A DNA stretch of 64,000 bases from Pegoplata infirma (GCA_963921195.1 OY992540.1:42431890-42495889); one strand, 5' to 3'. Counted from the first letter of the stretch, positions 12,375 through 23,263 are shown. Program-made: numbers and translations. The notes: a model not told the origin generated them from the sequence alone.

Positions 12375-12566
12375 TTCTACTTAAGCAATTTGTAACGAAC
12401 TAATTAAGCACTAGTTTTGGTGGAGCAAAAATTTATTTAAGTGTAAGTCGGTTGGAAATGAAAAATTCGCGCGAATTTTTCATTTCCAACCGACTTACAC
12501 TTAAATAAATTTTTGCTCCACCAAAACTAGTGCTTAATTAGTTCGTTACAAATTGCTTAAGTAGAA
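12375..12566. repeat. 192-bp perfect or near-perfect palindrome
   Basis: Symmetric about the 12470/12471 boundary with the same GGTTGGAAATGAAAAATTCG core as the palindrome at 12220-12359 but different outer arms. I found no mismatch in the 96-bp arms. Confidence 0.9.
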
Positions 12567-13152
12567 TTTTTTTTTTTTAAACTCGAAAAAAAATTTTCAT
12601 GCATTTTTACTAAAATTAATTATAATTATAACACATTAAACTACAACTCCTACGGGAATTATATAATAAGTTACCCAAGCTATATAAGTTCAGAACCCAA
12701 AACCTTAAAAGGGGCCTAAATATACTCTCCTTAATACTGATCAGTACCCTCATCATTTTTTGGTCTCATTTCTTGGGTTTACCACAACATAGTAAAATCA
12801 AACATTCCTTCGATGCCCAGAAATAATTTCAAAATTTATCATCTTCATTTGAGAAAAAATGAAATAAGTCCCCAAAAATAATAATTGGGGGTTTATTTCA
12901 TTTTTATTTTTGGGGACCTATTTCGTAATGAAATAAGTCCCCAAATAAAAAATGAATTAACTCCCCAAAAAACGAAATAAATTCCCAATTATCGTTGTTG
13001 TTTTTTTCTGTACAAATTTTTGGGGACTTATTTCATTTTCGTTTTGGGGACTTATTTCCTGGGGGGTTATTTCATGCTGCCTTTAAAAATGTATACCCTA
13101 AAACATTTTTTTTTCAGAAAAGAAATCACCATAAGTGGAGGGTATAAAATTA

Positions 13153-13276
13153 GTTTATTTTGATTTCGTGAGTCTTCGTGAGCGTGAGAAAAATTTTTGT
13201 TACTCACGCGGAAAAAAATTTCGTGCGTGATCGTGCGTGAGCAATATTTTTTTTTTCACCCACGCGCCCATCTCTA
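13153..13276. mobile_element. Fragment with hAT-like end and CGTGAG subterminal repeats
   Basis: It ends CACGCGCCCATCTCTA (read outward TAGAGATGGGCGCGTG). It contains several GTGAGCGTGAG / CTCACGC motifs. The same end sequence occurs at 49434 and 50909. TAGAG fits the hAT end consensus YARNG. The other end is not identified here. Confidence 0.5.
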
Positions 13277-13927
13277 CACAGAAAAAAATATGGGGAAAAA
13301 CAATTTGAGTAATCAATTGTTTAAATTTAAAAAAAGTTTTGAGTAATTTTTTAATTGACGCAATTAAAAATTTACTCAAAAATTTAAAAACAAATTGAGT
13401 AAATAATTTAATAAGAATTTAATAGCTTTTTTAATTTTTTTTTGGAATTTTCTTAGTTTTTTTAATTCTCGTTTAGTTTATAGTTTTTTGTATATATACA
13501 TGAAAGTTTGTAATCATATTTATAAATTTTTTTTATGTCTTTAAGACAAAAATATATTTGGTAAAGTTTGAAAAAACATGTTTTTTTTCTTTGTAAAAAA
13601 ATATGAAATTTTTTTAAACTTTGTTTTTTTTAGAGTAGAAACAGAATAAGCCCGGCACGACTTTTTCCATACGGTTTGGCAGATTAAACCGGTGGCCGGC
13701 GCCGATGTGAAATAATTCTTGTTTTTAAAAGGTGGTGCTTCTTGTTCTGTTCCTGCACTTAATAGTGTCAATTAAAAATTTACTCAAATTTTTTTGGCAA
13801 ACATTTAATAAATTTTTATTAAAAATTTACTCAATACTATTAAATCGTTTACTGGTGGAAAATTGAGTAATTTTTTACTCAATAGTATTAAAAATTTACT
13901 CAAATTTTTTTTTTATTTCTTTCTGTG
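13277..13927. mobile_element. CACAGAAAAAAATA TIR element, copy 1, with extra GC-rich insert
   Basis: Starts TA|CACAGAAAAAAATA and ends TTTCTTTCTGTG|TA. The ends are rich in TTGAGTAAATTTTTAAT motifs. A related copy, in the opposite sense, is 58959-59704. This copy carries an extra ~200-bp GC-richer block (13541-13771). Confidence 0.7.
13541..13771 (-). other. GC-richer ORF fragment inside the TIR element, unknown origin
   Basis: A 76-codon minus-strand frame. The first ~47 residues (MTLLSAGTEQEAPPF..., SAPATGLICQTVWKKSCRAY) have balanced codon use unlike the surroundings; the rest is A/T-run translation. I do not recognise the protein. The Ser/Ala/Arg-rich stretch could be part of a mitochondrial targeting region, but that is a guess. 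It may be a piece of host exon carried by the element. No promoter, and the downstream half looks non-coding. Confidence 0.3.
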
Positions 13928-14397
13928 TAATTGAATGTAAAAAAAAAAATTGCAAAAAAAATTTTAGAATACAAATTTTGTTAAAAAAAATTGGTAGACG
14001 AAATTAATTTTAAAAAATTAAAAAAATCCGGAAATTTTAAACAAAATGTCTGTGCTTTTAGGTTAGGTTGTAAGTGGCTGCTGACTTTTTACATGCTTTT
14101 TAATTCTATTCCCGTAATTCTCGATCGATTTAGAGACGTCCGTAATGCTGTCTGTAAATAGAAAATACGATGACCTTCGAAAAGCGGCTTTGATAATGCG
14201 GAAGATTGGCAAATATTTTTGATATTTTCCATGTCAGATCTACTATATAAAATTTCAACGAAATCTGTCAGGTGCTTAAAAAGAAATTAGCAAACCCACG
14301 AATTTTTGTTGAGTTTCACATTAAATTCACGGTGAAGGAAAGCGGTACGAAACAAGATTTGAAAGATATTGGTAAGACGGATTTTTAACAGTTTTTT
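13928..14397. other. AT-rich, one short shared repeat
   Basis: TTAGGTTGTAAGTGGCTGCT at about 14062-14081 is the reverse complement of 20628-20650, marking remnants of one repeat family. Nothing else seen. Confidence 0.4.
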
Positions 14398-16280
14398 TAA
14401 ACCCTCCACACCAGTGATATAGGGTATATATAAGTTTGTCATTCCGTGTGTAAAACCTCGAAATATTAGTCTAGGACCCCATAAAGTATATACATTCATG
14501 ATCCTCGACCGATTCTAAGTCGATCTAACGATGTCCGTCCCTCTCTCTGTCTGTCAGTTTGTAGGAAACATGCTAACTTTTGAAAGACTTTACGAAGGCT
14601 CCTGAATATTGGCATATGAGGAGTTCCGTCTAAGACGTAAATTTTGAGGTAAAAAAAGATGTGATTTTTGTTTTGATGGTACATCGATGAAAGTTGGCAT
14701 AAATATTAGAAGCTATTTAAGAATAAGAAATTCGTTCGCTTCAATTAAATCGCGCAAGGGGGTCAAAAGTTATGGCGGTTTTAAGATTTAACGGTTTTAA
14801 AAATCTTAAAAATATTTTAAAGATTTTTTTTCTACGCATTTGTTGCATGCGTTATTAAAACATGCCAGGATATCTCATTTCTTCTAAAATATATGATATA
14901 AATTTAACCCTTTAATGACCAAACGATTTAAAAAAAATATCTAAGTACTTAAAATAGCGATTAAATCGCGGTAAAAGAAAAGTTTCAAAATTTTTTATAA
15001 CATATTTAGGCAATGCGCGTTGGTATTACTGAAAAAAATCACGGAAAATCGTGTCATTGTACCAGTAGTTTAAAAAAAATTGGTGATGCTTTTTTATAAC
15101 AAGAAAATTTAATATGGTCCAAAAAATCTATAATCATCAAAATTTTTTAACCCGCCTCTGATTTTATGATCAGTGGGCTTTCATTTAAAAAAAATTTCAT
15201 CCGATTTCGTGTAAAGCCCTGGATGTGCCAGATCAAAACAGGTTTAGATAAAATCATCGCGCTTTCCGCTCAGAATGGCTTAAAGTAAAAAGTCAAAAAT
15301 CAAATCAGTTCTACTCGTTATGGCACGTCTTTTGGTGTATTAAAAATGAACATGATGCATTAATTGCTACTAAAAAAAATAGGAAACAGATTTGCAAATT
15401 TCGCACAAATTTCAAAAATGCAATAAAATTTTTGCAATTTATTTTTTATAACCCCGCCAGTGATTTTTTTATGTAAACTCACAAAATACTTGGTTTACGC
15501 AAGAGTCCACCAAATTTCAAATGAAACCGCGAATGTGCCTCGTGAAAAACTGGTATTTTAAAAAAATTACGTTTTTTCTTTCGAACTTTAATCTTCTGAA
15601 ACTCCTTAACTATTCATGACACATTAACGGGATTAATTCCAAAATATTAGGAATTACAACAGCTACCAACTCTAGTTCAACTTTTTCATTTTATAGAGGG
15701 GGCCGAAATCCCTGATCAAAAAACCTCGAAAATTTAAAAACTCTTAATTTTTGGGTTCAAAACTTAACCGTCTTACAACTTCTTACCAAGCGATGAAGCA
15801 TCTATCAAACCACCATTTAAATAATCTTTTATATGTACTGACTTTGTGTTATGCCGGAAAAGATTGAAATGTAAGGAGAACTTAAAAAAAAAGCGAAAGA
15901 AGGTAATAACTATGGATTATTTCAAGCCATTTTTTATCGATTTTTCAACTTTAACCCTCTGTAACTTTTACGGATAAAGTTGGGTAATCCTTAAACATTG
16001 CTCAGTGATGGTTCAAGGCCTTGTTTACACAACTGCATTTACAGTTTTTCTAAATTCCAAAAACTGCCGGTTATTTTAAACATTTATTTCAGTTTCACTG
16101 ATTGTGAGCTGAAGTTTAAAAAAGATTTTGTGATATAGCGGGGGTACAGGTCTCCCCCCCAACTCCGCCGATCCCCCCCCACCAAAAAAAAAAGACGCCC
16201 CTGCGATTTTTTTTTTAATTCTAAACGTGTTGGAGGGTATAAAAGATTCGGCACAGCCGAATTTAACACTTTTACTTGTT
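14398..16280 (+). mobile_element. DINE-1-like element, long copy
   Basis: Starts CCCTCCACACCAGTGATATA. It has the CCATAAAGTATATACATTC core near 14481 and a short GTCCGTCC/CTGTCTGTC tract. It ends GAGGGTATAAAAGATTCGGC, hairpin GCCGAATTTAACACT, then TTACTTGTTT near 16280. It is about twice the length of 16556-17478, mostly through extra non-coding interior that repeats the 'TTCAAAAGTTATGG' type phrases. Confidence 0.75.
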
Positions 16281-16553
16281 TTTCATCAAATTTTTTTTTT
16301 CATAATTTTTTATTTTTTTCATCAAACTTTTTTTTCATATTTTTTTTTTTTGTTTTATCAAATTTTTTTTTTTCATCAATTTTTTTATTTTCATCATTTT
16401 TTTTTTCATCAAATTTTTTTTTTTCATCAATTTTTTTTCCACCAAATTTTTTTTTTGTCAATTTTTTTATCAAATTTTTTTCATAAATTTCTTTTTATCA
16501 AATTTTTTTTTCATCAAAATTTTTTTTTTCATTAATTTTTTTTTATTATATTT
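16275..16553. repeat. TTTTTTTCATCAAA tandem array
   Basis: Irregular ~14-18-bp units of T-run plus CATCAAA begin right at the CTTGTTTT end of the DINE-like copy. Translations give Phe/His-rich ORFs that are artefacts. Confidence 0.8.
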
Positions 16554-17480
16554 TTTATACCCTCCACTCTAGTGATAGAGGGTATATATAAGTTTGTCAT
16601 TCCGTTTGTAACACCTCGAAATATTGGTCTAGAACCCCATAAAGTATATATATTCATGATCCTCGATCGATTTTAAGACGATCTAGCGATGTCCGTCCGT
16701 CCGTCCGTCCGTCCGTCCGTCCGTCCGTCTGTCCGTCTGTCTGTCTGTCTGTTGAAAACACGCTAACTTTTGAAAGACTTAACGGAAGTTCCTGAAGCTT
16801 GGCACATATGTTGGGCATTTACCTGGTCAGGTTGGTATTGCAATCCAGCGAAATCGGTCCAGTGGTTCAAAAGTTATGAGCAAAAGACTGAATTACGGCA
16901 AGGGTTTTTCGTGAATTTTTGAGATAAAAAGCACTATAACTTTCTAAAAGCAACTCTGAGGCTGGTGAAGCTTGGGATATATATTTTGCGTTCCTCCAGC
17001 CACGTTCGTATTAAATTTCAGCCAAATCGGTTCAGTGGTTCAAAAGTTATTAGCAAAACCGTGAATTTCAGATTAGCTTCACCTAAAATTCACGTGTTGA
17101 AAACCCGTTAAACCTGTTTTAAAAACATTGGTAAGTCACAAAAGTATTTTACAACGTATTTTTGTCACTCAAAAATATTTTTATACCAAAACAAAAAAAA
17201 AAAATACACTCGAAAAAAATTTTACACTCAAAAAAAAAATTTACACTCAAAAAAAAAAATTAGTAAATTATTTTTTTTTTTTTTTTTAAAAATTACTAAA
17301 AAAAAATTTTTTTAAACAAAATAAAATATTTCTAATCAAAACTGTTATTTTTTCACGTTAGAAAATTTATTATCACTATGGGCAAATTTATTATCACTAT
17401 GGCAAATATAAAAATGGGCATTGTGGAGGGTATTCATAGATTCGGCCAAGTTGAATTTAACTTTTCTACTTGTTTTTTCA
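16554..17480 (+). mobile_element. DINE-1-like element, intact-looking copy
   Basis: Starts TATACCCTCCACTCTAGTGA. It continues GAGGGTATATATAAGTTTGT, CCATAAAGTATATATATTCA and a (GTCC)n tract. It ends GGAGGGTATTCATAGATTCG, hairpin TTCGGCCAAGTTGAA, CTACTTGTTTT. There is no ORF of note and no inverted termini, as in the DINE-1/mini-me (Helitron-like) group. Confidence 0.85.
16688..16752. repeat. (GTCC)n/(GTCT)n microsatellite in the DINE-like element
   Basis: About eight GTCC units followed by five GTCT-type units. The same position in other copies (31738, 33660, 40113) holds shorter tracts. Confidence 0.9.
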
Positions 17481-17730
17481 TCAATTTTTTTTCATAAAAT
17501 TTTTTTTATCAAATTTTTTATTGTCAATATTTTTCTCACCAAAATTTTTTTTTTTCATAATTTTTTTTTTACATCAAAAAATTTTTCTTTTCGTCAACAA
17601 CTTTTTTTCATCAAAGTTTTTTTCAGCAAAAATTTTGGGTTCATTAAATTTTTTTTAACATAATTTTGTTTTTCGTGAAAAAAAATCATTTTTTTTTTTA
17701 CCAAATCTACTTTTTCACCAAGTCTAAGCT
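17470..17730. repeat. TTTTTTTCATCAAA tandem array, second
   Basis: Same unit and same placement directly after a DINE-like 3' end (ACTTGTTTTTTCATC) as at 16275. Confidence 0.8.
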
Positions 17731-18060
17731 TTTCGCATAAAAATTTTCCATTTGTTTATCAAATGTACATAAAACAAGTGAGAGTGTTATATTCTTTGCT
17801 GCCGAATCTTTTATACTCTCCAAAATGTAAAAACACTTGCACTTATTTTTGCACTCACTTACGAAATGTACAGCTCTTTTGGTTTTTTAATGGCGTCGTC
17901 GACTGATATTTCAATTCGTTTTGCATGGAATAGCAAAGTAATATAACATTATTTTTTCTAAAAAAAACTTTGCTTTGGCAAGTACACCCAAATCTTCCGC
18001 AAAACATTATCATGATTTAATGTTTTGGGCAAGAGTACAAAATTCGCAGGCATTTTTTTT
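17731..18060. repeat. Duplicated segment, copy 1 (pair with 23270-23680)
   Basis: Shares with 23270-23680 a run including TTTTTCACCAAGTCTAA, a minus-strand DINE-like 3' end (17773-17825, hairpin partly lost), GCACTCACTTACGAAATGTA, ATTTCAATTCGTTTTGCATG and CAAATCTTCCGCAAAACATT. Both copies follow a TTTTTTCATCAAA array. Confidence 0.75.
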
Positions 18061-19120
18061 CTGTGCATGAAAAAATCTTTTTTTTGTACAACATTTTTTA
18101 AAAATATAGAATAAATATTTGCCCGGACACCTTGGAAAATAAGAAGTGGAAAAAGACATGTCACTCTTATGTCATGTTACCAAAAATGGGGTTTATAATT
18201 TTGGCATAATCTCTATATTAGTTGTGTCCACACTTTTTCTTGCCCACTAATTTTCCCTTTCCGCTTTTAATTTAAATATTTTAATAAATTGTTTTTAACT
18301 CCTTCCTTTTTAAATATTTTATGAATATTTAATTTAAACTATTAATTTCCCATTATTTAATGTGGGATTAAGAATATTTTATTTTGTAGTTAAATAAAAT
18401 TTTACCTCTTAATTAGTTTTCAACTTTAATAAGTTAATTATACATTTGGGTATAAATAAGTTATACCCGTATTACCAAAAAACAAGACAACCACAATATA
18501 AATAGCTTAAAATATTTGAAAACAAAATCTCTTATTTAATACCAATTTTTTAAAAAAAAATTTCCATTAATCACCGTTTTGTTATTTTAGTATTGTTTTT
18601 CTCTAGTGTTATTTTTCACTCAAGCTTTTATCAAATCCTTTTCAAAAAATACAAAAAAAATAAAAAAAATCCCCCATGGCATTGGTAAAAGTATTAGTTT
18701 GGTTTTAACATTATTATGTATTTTAGTATTTTAGGGCCAATGGCAATAACACTAAATGTTATTTTAATTTAAATTCCATAAACAAAAAAAAAATTTTAGG
18801 TAGAATTTGGTAGAATTTAAAGTGTATTTTTGAATGTTAAAACCATGTAACAATAACTGAATTACAAAAAAAATCCTGGAAATTTACTTCAGCAAAATAA
18901 CTCATACTCATTTATGTACACACATACGAGTGTTTTGTTAGACATGCCCAACAATTGTATTTGGAAAACAAAAATATCTAATTTAACCACAGATTGAACA
19001 TGAATATTGCAATAGAACTATAAACACTAGAGGGGTTCCAATTGTATTTCACACAAAACAGTAAGTATTTTATGAACCCTTAGTTTAATTACACAGCCCA
19101 AAAAAAATAAACTTATCTAT
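18061..19120. other. AT-rich intergenic, no gene seen
   Basis: Contains a small TATA-rich palindrome (GGGTATAAATAAGTTATACC at ~18449). No coding or RNA gene recognised. Confidence 0.4.
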
Positions 19121-19289
19121 CTCTATGTATTGTGACTTCCTGAGTTCGATGCCGCCATCAAAATTATATTCTATAGTTGGGGTCTCTTGTAAACTATAGA
19201 AAAAGTGAATTTTAAAATAGAAAAATTATCTAAATTGGAGAAAAATGGTAATAATTTAGCGCAACGACTTATACAGGAATTTGGGAAGG

Positions 19290-19660
19290 TGGTTAACATC
19301 TTGGTTCTCCAACGGTTAAAGCGACTATTCAATAGTCACGTGCTAAAGAGATATGTTTGAACTTTACCTTTGAATTATTTTTAAGTAGTCATCACATCGG
19401 GTTCATTAGCTATGAGTTGTCGAATATAATGTGGCATTCCATTCACATAGTTTTTTTTAAAATGATTTGTAGCGGAAAAAATCGTTTTTTTGGGAATAAG
19501 ACATCATTGAGAGACAATTGGTGCCCTAAGCGTTAAAGCGACTGACCAGATGAGTTTAACATCTTTAAGAGCAATGTTTAAGCTTTACCCTCGACTTATT
19601 TCTAAGTCGCTCTTACATCGGGTTCATCCGCTATGAGTTGTCAAAAATGCTCAAAACGGC
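19290..19660. repeat. Tandemly duplicated ~200-bp unit
   Basis: Two diverged copies begin at about 19300 and 19505. Both contain GGTTAAAGCGACT or CGTTAAAGCGACT, GTTTRARCTTTACC, and ACATCGGGTTCATTMGCTAT followed by GAGTTGTC. The shared words include promoter-like boxes of tRNA-derived SINEs (GTTTGAACTTTACC), but no full tRNA fold is visible. Confidence 0.55.
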
Positions 19661-20019
19661 GGTTTTTTTGAACTTTGACCTCAATTTTCTCAAAAACCTG
19701 ATGTGATAGAAAAGTTTGGAGACCAGATTTGCGATCACTAGAACAATTGCAATTAACTGTGTTAATTAGCGTCGCATCAAGTTTATTTCAAAATGTTCAG
19801 TAGTGTAATTTATTTATGTAGTACTATCTAGTCAAAATCCTCCTTCAATTCAGGATTTTGAATTTCTTTTAAGTTATAGGGGCATGTCACAACCCACTTG
19901 AAAAATGCGTCACTGATTAAATTTTCACAGTGATTCCTTGAGGAATTGTCTTCAGGTTCTGACAAATCATAGGTAATCCTTGATGAAATGTCTTAACATT
20001 GTGGTCAATTCCTCTAATA

Positions 20020-20539
20020 CCCTGTTCTCACTTACAGCTAAAAACCATTTTTAGCAACATTTTTCGTTTTATGCTTAAAACCCATTTTTATGACTCGTTT
20101 TACCATACATTTTTTTGTTGTAATATGTCAAAATAAAAATATTTTTAGCTCGTTTTAAAATTAAAACGATTTAAAACGAGTGGAATTCCAGGGGTTGAAT
20201 TGAGTATTTTTGAATGTTCAGCGTTTTTAAAGCATTTTATTAATATTGGCAACATTGTTTATTACTAAAATGTAAATAATACAAAAAAAATCGTGCTATT
20301 TTTATCTTAAAACAATTCTTGAACATTATAAACAGTTATATGTATAATTAATGAATATAATTTTCATATTTTAATTTCGTTTGTTGTTGAAATGTGTACA
20401 TGTTTATCAGCTGATAATGCAAATGTCAAAATAAAAACATAAAAACCAAAATAAAACGAGTGAAATTACGTGTGAACACTTTTTTTTAATTAAAACAAAT
20501 GTCGTTTAAAACCGTTTTTAGATGCTCGTGAGAACAGGG
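20020..20539. mobile_element. TIR element CCCTGTTCTCAC at a TA site
   Basis: Left CCCTGTTCTCACTT, right GTGAGAACAGGG, with TA on both sides. Just inside, TAAAAACCATTTTTAG on the left mirrors AAAACCGTTTTTAGAT on the right. The interior repeats AAAACGAGT/ACTCGTTTT. No coding region. Confidence 0.75.
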
Positions 20540-20652
20540 TATAAGACGTCTAAAAGGAAATGTCTTCAGAACAGCAGTATATCAAATTATAATTATAAAT
20601 ATGAGTCTACGTGTGTTGACGTAAAACGTCAGCAGCCACTTACAACCTAACC

Positions 20653-20977
20653 CAATGGTTCCCAACCTCTGATTCTGGCCCCACTGGGGGGCAATTTGAA
20701 TGCTTCAGGGGGGCTACGAGCAAATTTTTAAGTTTTTTTTTTGTTGAAAAACTGAAAAAATAACTATTTTAGTTAAATTATTTAGTTGGTTGTTAAAAAC
20801 TTTTGCTAAAATCATTATCTAAAAGATGATTTTAACAAAATGTTTGCTAAAATACAAGTAAATTTTGAATTTTAAAACAAATTTGAAAAATTTACACACT
20901 TTTCTTGAGTTTAGGGGGACATTTTGGTTTTTTAACTCAAAAGTGGGGCATGGCCAAAAAAAGGTTGGGAACCATTG
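20653..20977. mobile_element. hAT-type MITE, 8-bp target duplication
   Basis: Ends CAATGGTTCCCAACCT and AGGTTGGGAACCATTG are exact inverted repeats of the well-known hAT CAGTGGTTCCCAACC type. ACCTAACC is duplicated at 20645-20652 and 20978-20985. The interior is AT-rich and non-coding. Just inside the TIRs are GGCCCCACTGGGG (left) and AGTGGGGCATGGCC (right). Confidence 0.92.
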
Positions 20978-20985
20978 ACCTAACC

Positions 20986-22050
20986 TAACCCAAATATGGG
21001 CAATTCTTCAATTTCCAAGAAAAAGATGGCAATATTATCGATTTACTTAAAATAAAACCAAAATCTAACAAGTAGAATAAAAGTAATAAATAGACAAACA
21101 ATTTTCAAAATAAAGTTTGGAACAAGTAGTTTGGTGTGGGACTTATAAACTGGAGGTTCCAGGTTCAAATCCAGTTAGGAGTAAAAAGGCGAAAAGTTTT
21201 TTTAAATATGAGAAAGATAATTTATAAAGGAAAATTATTAAAAGTAAAAGATAAATGAAATACGAAATGACCTACGTCACACATTTCCACAAAGAAGTCT
21301 TAGGTGACATGTCCCCAGAAGGTCAGCCCTGACCACTGCTGACTTTGAGTAAGGACATTTTGAAAATTTGTATGAAACTGTCCTCAACCCAGTACATAGA
21401 GATGTCTTGTGGATGTCAGCAGTGACTGAGGATGCCTCGAGGACGTTGCCAACTGGGAACTCAATTCCGTTCGGATTTGAAAAGGGTGTTTACTCGTAAA
21501 ACTAAAAACGAATATTATTTTTTTCGGAATAAAGTCACTTTTAAAAATCAAAGTGGAATTGAATTGAATAAAAGTGGTTTTATTCCGAAAAAAATAATAA
21601 CATAATAATAAAAGTGGTTTCATTCCGAAAAAAAAATATTTGCTTTGCGAACGGAATTGAGTCTGTGACGTGCCCCATAATCAAACTGTTCTTCAAAGTT
21701 TTGAGATGGCTACTTAAAAACGACATTGAATGCAAAATAACAAAAAAAAAATTAAATATAAAAAAGTCGATTATTCGAGACCAAAAAATCGGTTTCTCGA
21801 ATTCTTCGAAAATCGGCCTTTTTAAAAAAACCGAGTTTAACAAATAGGATAAATAGAAAAATCGATTTTCGAATACTTCGGACAATGGTTTTCACAACTC
21901 TTAACAAAAACACAAAGAAACGTGTTCAAAAAATGTAATTTTTTAGAAGTTGATTTAGTTCTTCAAGTTAAAATATTTTTCCACCTGCACCGATTTTGCC
22001 CATTTACGAACTTAGCCTGCCAATGACCATAAGACAAATTCTTGGCAATC
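20986..22050. other. Intergenic; possible tRNA-like fragment and short inverted repeats
   Basis: About 21127-21182 resembles a decayed tRNA-derived sequence (B-box-like GGTTCAAATCC), but the T stem is imperfect. At 21500-21640, GAAAAAAATAATA / TTTATTCCGAAAAA words recur in both orientations. No gene recognised. Confidence 0.35.
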
Positions 22051-22054
22051 TTCA

Positions 22055-22225
22055 GGAGTGTAGTTTTTTATACTACAGTATGTTTTATTCAGACGGACGG
22101 ACATTCATAGAATGTCTTAGGTTCGATCATGGATATAATCGATCTTATAATACATAAGATCCCCGACCGATATTTCGATGCATCACAAATTGAATGACAA
22201 AGTGACTATAGCACCATACTGTGGT
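22055..22225 (-). mobile_element. DINE-1-like fragment
   Basis: On the minus strand it reads the CACAGTATGGTGCTATAGTC start, the CGAAATATCGGTCGGGGATC core and the GTCCGTCC tract. The rest is missing. It belongs to the 'ACAGTATGG' subfamily seen at 39978 and 56653. Confidence 0.7.
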
Positions 22226-22945
22226 TTGAGGATTTAAAAAATTTTGTGTAATTTGTGAGATTTTGAGTTATTTTGAGTGTAATTTCCAATTCCATTGATG
22301 GCAACACTGGATGAAGCCATACTTTCAAGGTAACATAATTTATCAACAAACTCCACACGTTCTTGATCGATAACAAAGTTTTTGTTATTAGCCGCTCGTA
22401 AATTTAACGCCTTTGTTTGGGACTTTGTTTGTGGAAATGGGACCCATTTAATGGGTAACTAGTTTGATAGACAATAAACAGATGCCATATGCATAAAAAT
22501 AGATCTTCAAGATGACTCGCTAAAGACCATTGAATTCCACGACGGTTGTTATAATGTGTATCAACAAGAACTTGGTCAATAACAGGGAGAAAATTAGGGG
22601 AGACAACAGGAATCTCTGTCTCATGCCTGATGTTGTATAAAAGGCTGTTGTGTAAGACTTTACATACGAAACCATCATATTGAGCTGTAATAAGTCTTGT
22701 TAGTTGTTTTAACTGTGTTTTAACATGATAATGTTTTTAGGATAATTTTAAAAAAGTTGCAGGACTCCACCTCAGTTTGACTATATAAGCTAACAATTAA
22801 CGAAAAAGAAAATGAGAATTACTATTTTAATTTTTTTTTAAACCAAACATTTTAGTAACTTGGGTTTGTAACTTGGATAATAATTCACCTCGTGGTGAAT
22901 AAAACCGTTTTTCACCAGCTGGTGAATAAAAAGTACCATAATTAT
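22226..22945. other. Intergenic; two short perfect palindromes
   Basis: ATTCACCTCGTGGTGAAT near 22883 and TTCACCAGCTGGTGAA near 22913 are palindromes about 30 bp apart. No gene recognised. Confidence 0.4.
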
Positions 22946-22949
22946 TTTT

Positions 22950-23263
22950 CAACAAAAAAATTTTTTTTCATCAATTTTTTTTTCATTAAATTTGTTTTTT
23001 TTTCATAAAAATTTTTTTGTTCTTCAAATTTTTTTTTATCAATTTTTTTTTTTTTCATATTTTTTTTTTTCATAAAATTTTTTTGTCAAATTTTTTTTCA
23101 TCAATTATTTTTATTTTCATAATTTTATTTTTCATTAATTTTTTGTATCAATTTTTTTTCCGAATTTTTTTTTTTTCATCAACTTTTTTTATAATTTTTT
23201 TTTTCTTCTTAAAAAACTTTTTTTATCAAAAATGTTTTTTCGCCTAAAGTATTTTTTTCTCTT
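22950..23263. repeat. TTTTTTTCATCAAA tandem array, third
   Basis: Same irregular unit as at 16275 and 17470. Here it precedes the second copy of the duplicated segment. Phe-rich ORFs are artefacts. Confidence 0.8.

Larger units (their letters stand above)
10781..13081. mobile_element. Long-TIR element with 9-bp target duplication (Mutator-like?)
   Basis: Ends are GGCAGCATGAAATAACCCCC (left) and the reverse complement of the same (right). TTTAAAAAT flanks both sides exactly (10772-10780 and 13082-13090). Each end carries several GAAATAAGTCCCCAAAA subrepeats, in inverted order at the two ends. A 9-bp duplication with long subrepeat-rich ends is typical of Mutator-like elements, but no transposase is present, so the class is inferred. 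The 11308-12047 element and two palindromes lie inside. Confidence 0.75.
10444..13131. mobile_element. TIR element inserted in the DINE-like copy
   Basis: Left end ATGGTGTTTTCTTTTCTGGC and right end (reverse complement) TGGTGATTTCTTTTCTGAAA form a ~27-bp imperfect TIR. TA precedes it at 10442-10443 and follows at 13132-13133. Near the left end GTGTTCTTTTCTAAAAA is repeated. It hosts the 10781-13081 element. Confidence 0.6.
7950..13152 (-). mobile_element. DINE-1/mini-me-like element split by nested insertions
   Basis: The element lies in three pieces on the minus strand. 7950-8415 holds the 3' hairpin (TTCGG..CCGAA), TACCCTCCACA and the GATCGAT...GATCATGAATATA core. 10363-10443 holds TATACACTTTATGGGGTCC..CGGAATGACAAACTT and TATACCCTCTATCACTA. 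13132-13152 holds TAAGTGGAGGGTATAAAAT. The pieces join in the order seen in uninterrupted copies (16556-17478, 32871-33827). The intervening DNA is two separate insertions. Confidence 0.75.

Noticed and set aside
16227..16535. Phe/His-rich ORF (also 17421-17663 and 23017-23247)
   Set aside because: Direct translation of TTTTTTCATCAAA arrays.
21121..21190. Possible tRNA gene
   Set aside because: A B-box-like word is present but the T stem and acceptor stem do not pair; at best a decayed tRNA-derived piece.
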